Assembly: GCF_000264995.1 (NCBI RefSeq)
Contig: NW_006767434.1
Location: forward strand, 1,457,725 to 1,521,724
Reading direction: 5' to 3'
Source: Punctularia strigosozonata HHB-11173 SS5
Taxonomy: Eukaryota; Basidiomycota; Agaricomycetes; Corticiales; Punctulariaceae
DNA: 64,000 bases
Made by a program: the position numbers and the translations under genes. The notes under the pieces were generated by a model. The model searched no databases, was not told where the DNA came from, and was given only the letters and a program-made list of their open reading frames with translations. The first letter of the stretch is position 1; every line of letters starts with the position of its first letter. Positions 58,469 to 64,000 of the stretch are shown in pieces.

Positions 58469-60010
58469 CTATTTATCGATACCCCAGTCGTCCCACTCGC
58501 TTGCTGACCCCACGCAGAGAACGTTTCTTTGAGCAAGCATCGGAAGCCTTTGGCGTACGTCGATAGCCAGGCTCTGCGTAATGTTCTTCGCTTTGGCATA
58601 AGAGGCAAGAAGATCGGAATCGTCGTGATCTAGATCCGGCACCACAAAGTCGTCGCACACCATGACTTGCTTCAGGGCGGGATAATCCGTTGTTGAGCTC
58701 AGCAAGTCGTCCGCCGCTGACCAGTCGAATCCAGGCCAGGGAACCTCGTTCACCCTATATTTGACGATGAGTACCACCTTCACAATCCGCTTCGACGACA
58801 TCGCCCGAAGGAAGCGGTTCACCCAAGCCCTCGGCAATAGGCCTCTTGGGAATCTCGCTGCGCAGAGAGGGACGTTGCTTTAACTGGATCACCTCCAGCG
58901 TGGCACCGGCGCATTGGGCGTGATAGTCTTCGAACATGCCTGAGGGGTTTATATGAGCACGCAACGCAATGTGAGAAGGTAGAGCAACGAGTTTTGCACA
59001 CCATCTGGGAGTGCGTTGTCGGCCGAACAATTCATCGAGAGGGTCAATTGCCGCAGACCCTTCTCCGGGTTTAACAAAACGCAGAGAAGTTCATGCTGAT
59101 CTGGATCGCTGACAAAGCAGTCGAAGCAGTCCAATCGTTGGATGCTGCCAGCAAAGGTCCTGACGTATTCCGTTCCAGCGATCGGGAAGTCGTCCTTCAC
59201 CTTCATGCGCCGTAAACGGTGTGACGAATCAGCCCAAAGCGCGTGTTCTCGCTCCGCGACCGTCTCGTCGCGTTCGGGGGAGAAGTGGACCCAGGTCCTG
59301 GTCAACCGCAGATCCTGCAGGGATGGCATGCGAGCTAGCATTCTTGCCAAGTCGTCGTAGCAATATAGCGCGCAGTCCTTGATGGTGAGGCGATGAAGTC
59401 GCGGGAAGAGCGTATGAGGGTCCCAGAGACACGGGCCAGGGAAGTCGGCAAAGTCACCCTTACTGTGCATGGCCGTGATTTGTTCGATGTTGCTGCATGC
59501 TCGGAATATGTCGCGTAACGCTTCCGTAGTACGCTTAAAAAAGGCCGGATCGATTCGCCCCGCTGCGCATACGAAATCGTTATAAACAAAGACGGTCTTG
59601 ACGTGGCGTGTGAGATGCGGAGAAGCTGCGAGGGTTGCTCGGAGGGCGAAAAAGTCTCTTATACGTTCGAGGACGATGGTCGCAAAGAGGTGCTTCTGAC
59701 TGCGGTACCTCATCGCTTTGCGGACGAGTGATGAGGCTTTGTATACCAGGGCGTCGCGCTATGGATCCTTGCGAACGGCCCACGACGTCTCGTCAATGAT
59801 GAGGTCCATCACCTCGGGAGGGAAGGGGCGCGGAAAAGACATATCCTCTCGGGTCACGTAGTTCTCGCCTGTATCTTCGTCGGATTGGTCTTCGTCGACG
59901 GAAATGTCGGAGTCGCTGTCGCCATCATACTCATCCGTATCATAGTCTTCATCAGATCGACCCTCGAAGTCCATTGAGAGATCGTCGTGGTCCGGATCTG
60001 TGTCGGGCAT
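58469..60010 (-). pseudogene. F-box-like protein, subfamily 2, broken copy
   Basis: Paralog of the 35778 gene. Acidic leader from ATG 60010 (MPDTDPDHDDLSMDFEG), then FPRPFPPEVMDLIIDETSW. Codon 84 is an in-frame TAG (59761..59759); the same frame then stays open for another 250 codons with family blocks (FPRLHRLTIKDCALYCYDDL, MPSLQDLRLTRTWVHF). A 62-bp intron at 59001..58940 is as in the paralog. In the last exon a one-base shift near 58840 separates EVIQLKQRPSLRSE from RAWVNRFLRAMSSKRIVKVV. The end WDDWGIDK matches the paralog's WDDWGIAK. Two independent breaks suggest a pseudogene; re-initiation at Met 59713 is a less likely alternative. Confidence 0.75.
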
Positions 60011-60552
60011 GGTCGACGCGGTACAGGTGCAAAGTTGAGCTGGGTGCTAGGGATAGCGCTGGGCTACGTACGGCTCCGTGTGTTTTTATACTTGTGCACG
60101 TTGCGACCGGTGAACAAGGGGCTGCATATGTGTATGCATGAAGGCGGAGGAGGGTCCGAGGAACCATGGGAAGAGGAGATATCATTCCAAGTAGGGAACT
60201 TCGCGCGTCGAAGACACGTGGCAGCGAACTGTTGCGGTACTCTACTTATAAGGAGCCGGGAGAGTACTCACACTGACAGCTGGCGGTACGACGGAACTCG
60301 AGCGGTCCCCATAGTGGACCTGGTACGACTGAGCAGCAACTTGCGCAGTGCGCGCCGCGAGGAAAACGGGAAAGATCCTGAGGCCTTCTGATGTAATGTC
60401 GCTTGTTATTAGGTAGCTATTAATGACGAGGGTACAGTAATTGAACTAGGAAGCAAGGGAATGCGAGAAAGACCGAGAAGGCCGTAGTTATCAATGCCGC
60501 GGAATTCCAGTCCCAATCTTGACCACGCTCATCCAAAGGGCAAGGAGGCCCA
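60011..60552. other. intergenic, nothing recognised
   Basis: Contains the promoter of the broken F-box copy and the 3' side of the next gene. Confidence 0.4.
60083..60090 (-). promoter_or_regulatory. TATA box of broken F-box-like copy
   Basis: TATAAAAA on the minus strand, 80 bp before the ATG at 60010. Confidence 0.5.
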
Positions 60553-61192
60553 TCAAAAGTCGACGATGAGCTGGAGCGCGCTCTCCTCCTTACACCCCTC
60601 GCCCTTGACGAGGACGTCCTCGATGCGCTCGTGCTCGTGGATCGGACGGCCGCAGGGTCCCTTCCAGTACACCTTGGACCGGAGATGGCAAGGCAGGTAA
60701 CCCTTGGCGAAGACGTGGTTCGTGAGGTGCGCGATTAAGACGAGCTTGCCCGCGCACGTCGGCTCGTGCAGCTTGATGCGCTGCGTCGCGTGGCGGTGGC
60801 CCGGGCCGTGGTGAAGGTAGACATAGGAGAGCCAGACTGCCGGGGGCGCGTCCGCTGAAGAGGGCGTATGAGCAACACCATCACAAAAGGTCGTGTATGT
60901 AAGAAGACGAACCGATGACGAGTCGCAGAGCGGTGGTCTCGCAAACACCGACGCCCTCGTGGACGACCTCCTCCAGCGTCGCGCTGCCCTTCAGCTTGGA
61001 TCCGTCAAAGCGCTCCCACCAGCTTACGGGCCGATACTTGGGGTCGAGGAAGCCGGCGTCGTAGACGTGCTCGAGCAGGTCCTCGAGGTCGCACATCTTG
61101 CGCGCCTTCGCGTTGAGGTCGATGAGCTGCGCCGTGCACGGCTTGTCCCCGCGCGAGGTCTGCACGTAGGTCAACCAGAGTTCGGTGGTCAT
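60553..61192 (-). CDS. Small protein made of two tandem repeats, unknown
   Basis: Exons 61192..60913 and 60854..60553 (193 aa). I do not recognise a named family. The two exons encode two versions of the same domain of about 90 residues: LWLTYV / VWLSYV, LLEHVYDAGFL / LTNHVFAKGYL, SWWERF / VYWKGP, LEEVVHEGVGVCETTALRLVI / IEDVLVKGEGCKEESALQLI. The intron lies at the repeat border, so the gene probably arose by exon duplication or fusion. No signal peptide or membrane segment is seen; the protein is probably cytosolic. It is transcribed divergently from the mitochondrial carrier. Confidence 0.8.
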
Positions 61193-61273
61193 GATGGTAC
61201 TAAGGAGGGCGCGAGGCAGGACGTTTCCACTGGCGGTCGACTGGGCTGATGGACGGATGGGCAGTGAGCTGGC

Positions 61274-61281
61274 ATTTTATA
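61274..61281 (-). promoter_or_regulatory. TATA box of two-repeat protein gene
   Basis: TATAAAAT on the minus strand, 89 bp before the ATG at 61192. Confidence 0.5.
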
Positions 61282-61871
61282 CCGCGGGCGTTCGTGGAGG
61301 CGAGCTAGCCGACGTCGGACAATATTCGTTTAGCGTACATATTTTCTGTCAATTTTTTGGCCCCGCCACAGAGTTAGCGAGCCCCGGATCCGCGAAGCGC
61401 TGTGAACTTTGAAGGAATGCGTGACCAGAATGATACGCAGGAGGGCCGCGGCCGTAGATTGTTGACTGTAGCACAGAGTCCGCTGGCGGCCGGTCTGCAG
61501 TTGCGACAAAGCTCCAGTCCAAGACCTGGCAACAAGGCCCGCAATCATATTTTTCTTCGCGCGCCGAGGGCGCCTGTGTAACGTTCAGAGCTCGAGCGAA
61601 TACGACGCGCAATATACATAGCACAAGATGTGGGGAAGGAGATAGAAATACAAATTGGCTGTCAGAGCGGTCGCGTGCGGGCCTTGGTGCGGGCCCGCCG
61701 GGACTACGCGGAAGGGCACGGCTGGACTCCGGCACCAAGCTGATCAACCTTTTACCACTCGCGCTCTGCAGCCTGCGTCCAATTTGTTAACGACCCCTTC
61801 GTCCTGCTCTATCTCCTCATCCTGACGGGAGCCCCTGCCGCGAGATCCCCCTGCTGGTGCAGGGCGGAGAC

Positions 61872-63202
61872 ATGACGGAGAGCGCGAACCGGAAATGGGG
61901 ACTGAACGATAGTATCATATGTGAGTGTTCGCCGCCTTAGCGTTCCGTACAGTCGCGGCTCTGTGTGCTGATTCAAACCCCTTCTCTCTTCGTGTATGCT
62001 TTGAAGCGGGTGCAGGAGCAGGTTTCGTCGCGAGCGTAGCGACATGTCCCCTAGACGTGCTCAAGACCAAGCTTCAAGCGCAACGGGCCAGGCACGGCTC
62101 GCGATCTTATCTGGGCGTCGCCGGTCCGTCCGCCTAACCTCGCATTTTTTTCGACGAGCATCCTCACAACACCCCGTATACCTCTGCAGGACTCTTCAAG
62201 GAGATCATCGCCCGCGACGGGATCAAAGGCCTCTACCGCGGCCTCGGGCCCACGATACTGGGCTACCTCCCGACGTGGGCCATCTACTTCTCGGTTTACG
62301 ACGGGATCAAGAACCGGTTCGGCGAGCAGACGCCAGAAGGCTTTCAGAAGCAGAAGAGCAAGGCGCCGATATACCCTGCCCCGACGCCGAAGGGGTACCA
62401 GCCCTACGGGCGGGAACACCCCTGGGCACTGCACATCCTGTCCGCCATGGCCGCCGGCGCGTGCAGCACGTTCGCGACGAACCCGATGTGGGTGATCAAG
62501 ACGCGCTTCATGGTGCGCCGCCCTATCTCTCTCTCTCTCTTTCTCGGGCCGTCCCTGACATACCGCCTATCTTCCTCTCTCCAGACGCAGTCAGCGGATG
62601 AGGTCCGATACCGGCACACGCTGGACGCGGTCCTGACGATCTACCGCCAGGAGGGTTGGCGCGCATTCTACCGCGGCCTGTTCCCCTCCCTGCTCGGCAT
62701 CGCCCACGTCGCCGTCCAGTTCCCGTTGTACGAGCAGCTCAAGATCCTCGCCCGTAAGTCCTCCGGCTCTCTCTAGCTCTCCACCTTTCCCGCTCACACC
62801 CCCCGCCCCGCCGCAGACGGCGGCTCGTCCGAGCCGCTCTCCAGCGGCGCCATCCTGCTCTGCTCCGGCACGGCCAAGATGGTCGCCTCGGTGACGACCT
62901 ACCCGCACGAGGTCATCCGCACGCGCCTGCAGATCCACCGGCGAGAGCTGGATACGCCCGCGCGCACGCCGGGCGTGCTCCGCACCGCGATGGACGTCGT
63001 CACCAAAGAGGGCTGGCGCGGCCTCTACCGCGGCCTGTCCATCAACCTCATCCGCACCGTACCCAACAGCGCCGTCACCATGCTCACGTACGTCCACGTC
63101 CCCACGTCCCCACGTCCCACATCCCTTCACCCTCGTCCGTCGCTGATCATCGTCGCACGCAGATACGAGCTCCTGATGCGCCATCTCTCGCACCGGGCAT
63201 AG
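61872..63202 (+). CDS. Mitochondrial carrier, NAD+/folate/pyrimidine-nucleotide type
   Basis: Inner mitochondrial membrane transporter of the SLC25 family. Exons 61872..61920, 62007..62123, 62190..62512, 62585..62753, 62817..63087, 63163..63202 (322 aa). Three repeats each carry the carrier signature: CPLDVLKTKLQ, NPMWVIKTRF and YPHEVIRTRLQ, each followed by GLYRG / AFYRG / GLYRG type ends. The Trp in NPMWVIKTR is characteristic of the NAD+ (YIA6), FAD/folate (FLX1, SLC25A32) and pyrimidine (RIM2) branch; a peroxisomal or mitochondrial NAD+ carrier is the best guess. The C-terminus is short (LMRHLSHRA). Introns of 54-86 bp, all phased. Confidence 0.9.
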
Positions 63203-64000
63203 CGCCGGTCAACCTCCCCCGCCAAAAACCGCAACATTCCCTCCTCTCCACCCCAAGACACTTCAACACGTACCTAACGGGCGGGGAACAGCAACTCGAA
63301 GCACGCACACATATCACCGTCATACGAAACCCACACACACCCACACTGTATTCTACACACGCTCTGCCTCTGCCCCCTTCACCTTGTAATTCCGGTCCTC
63401 CTCTTCTTTATATTATCCCGTCTTCCTGACTTTTTCTTTACCCCCCGAAATGTATCTAGAACTTGACACTACCTTCCAGCCGGCAATGCTACAGCTACAT
63501 ACATAGCTCTTCGTCTGTAAAAATAATTCCTGTTGAACACAGACGCAAACGCCGTAACCCGCCGCCCGGCCGATAGAGCACGAGAATAAGAAAGAAAGAA
63601 AGAAAAATCCCCCGAAGGCGAACAAGAGAGGGATAGGTTCCGGATCTGCGCTTACATCCCGGATTCCCGAGCTAGCCGCCCTTCATCATCATCTTCTTGC
63701 TCTATCGCCGCATTCGCGCAAGTTCGGATTCACCCCCTCAGTCACCCCTTCGGATCGCTTCTATGCCCCATTTACACCGAGAATGTGTTGCCCCGAGACT
63801 CCCGCGAGGCCGAGGACGGGGGGAACGCGCTATACTTAAGAATTGAAAAAATTTGGCGTACTTAAGTCCCAAAGGTGTTTGCTCTATATATACGGGAGAT
63901 GCATACATTGATGACCGGGCGGGGCAAGGGCGAGGGCGGGGTTTATAGGACTAGGACGACGACGAAAGGTAGGAGCCAAAAAAAAAATGTTCGTGGGGCT
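63203..64000. other. 3' flank of carrier gene, no gene seen
   Basis: Pyrimidine-rich DNA, a short AAAG microsatellite (63589-63603) and a TATATATA stretch at about 63889. No ORF with motif. Confidence 0.4.

Noticed and set aside
1-64000. tRNA/rRNA genes, CRISPR arrays, LTR or LINE elements
   Set aside because: No cloverleaf-like or B-box-containing segment, spaced repeats, long terminal repeats or reverse-transcriptase motifs were seen on reading; small RNA genes could still be missed by eye.

Overview
The window is nuclear DNA of a basidiomycete fungus, most likely a mushroom-forming Agaricomycete. Coding regions are GC-rich and cut by many introns of about 50-80 bp with GT...AG ends. Recognisable genes include a velvet regulator, TPR-CHAT proteins, F-box-like families and an alpha-arrestin pair typical of this group. 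No rRNA, tRNA, CRISPR or plasmid feature was seen. Exon coordinates below were assembled by hand from reading frames, splice sites and comparison between paralogs; for most genes the exon lengths sum to an intact frame.

Layout. 0-1.4 kb: 5' part of a TPR-CHAT gene leaving the window. 2.2-9.1 kb: a housekeeping block: RNA polymerase III subunit RPC11, a MYND zinc-finger protein, NAD(P)H-hydrate epimerase, ORC6 and a BTB/POZ protein. 10-12 kb: two small CsbD-like, stress-type proteins. 12.2-21.2 kb: two alpha-arrestin-like genes flanking a 10-exon velvet gene, all on the minus strand, with 3.4 kb between the velvet gene and the second arrestin that I could not assign. 21.9-27.5 kb: a two-TM membrane protein, dynactin p62 and, divergently, the queuosine salvage glycosidase. 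27.6-29.3 kb: a 277-base N gap flanked by an identical 502-bp sequence, almost certainly one locus assembled twice, containing a 681-bp TA-flanked MITE. 30.5-51 kb: an accessory island with two complete TPR-CHAT paralogs, four F-box-like/LRR genes, an alpha/beta hydrolase, another LRR-like gene and poorly resolved hypotheticals. 51.1-58 kb: a large PX-PH phospholipase D (Spo14/PLD1 type). 58.5-61.2 kb: a broken F-box-like copy and a small protein built of two repeats. 61.9-63.2 kb: a mitochondrial NAD+/folate-type carrier.

The most distinctive feature is the island: three TPR-CHAT proteases (a caspase/separase-like fold, His-Cys dyad visible in both complete copies) interleaved with two F-box-like subfamilies, with two of five F-box copies broken. 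The birth-and-death pattern resembles fungal recognition or cell-death repertoires, but function is inferred, not shown. A second theme is extreme exon fragmentation in conserved genes (a 7-nt microexon in RPC11; 16-, 17-, 20-, 21-, 23- and 24-nt exons elsewhere; one GC-AG intron).
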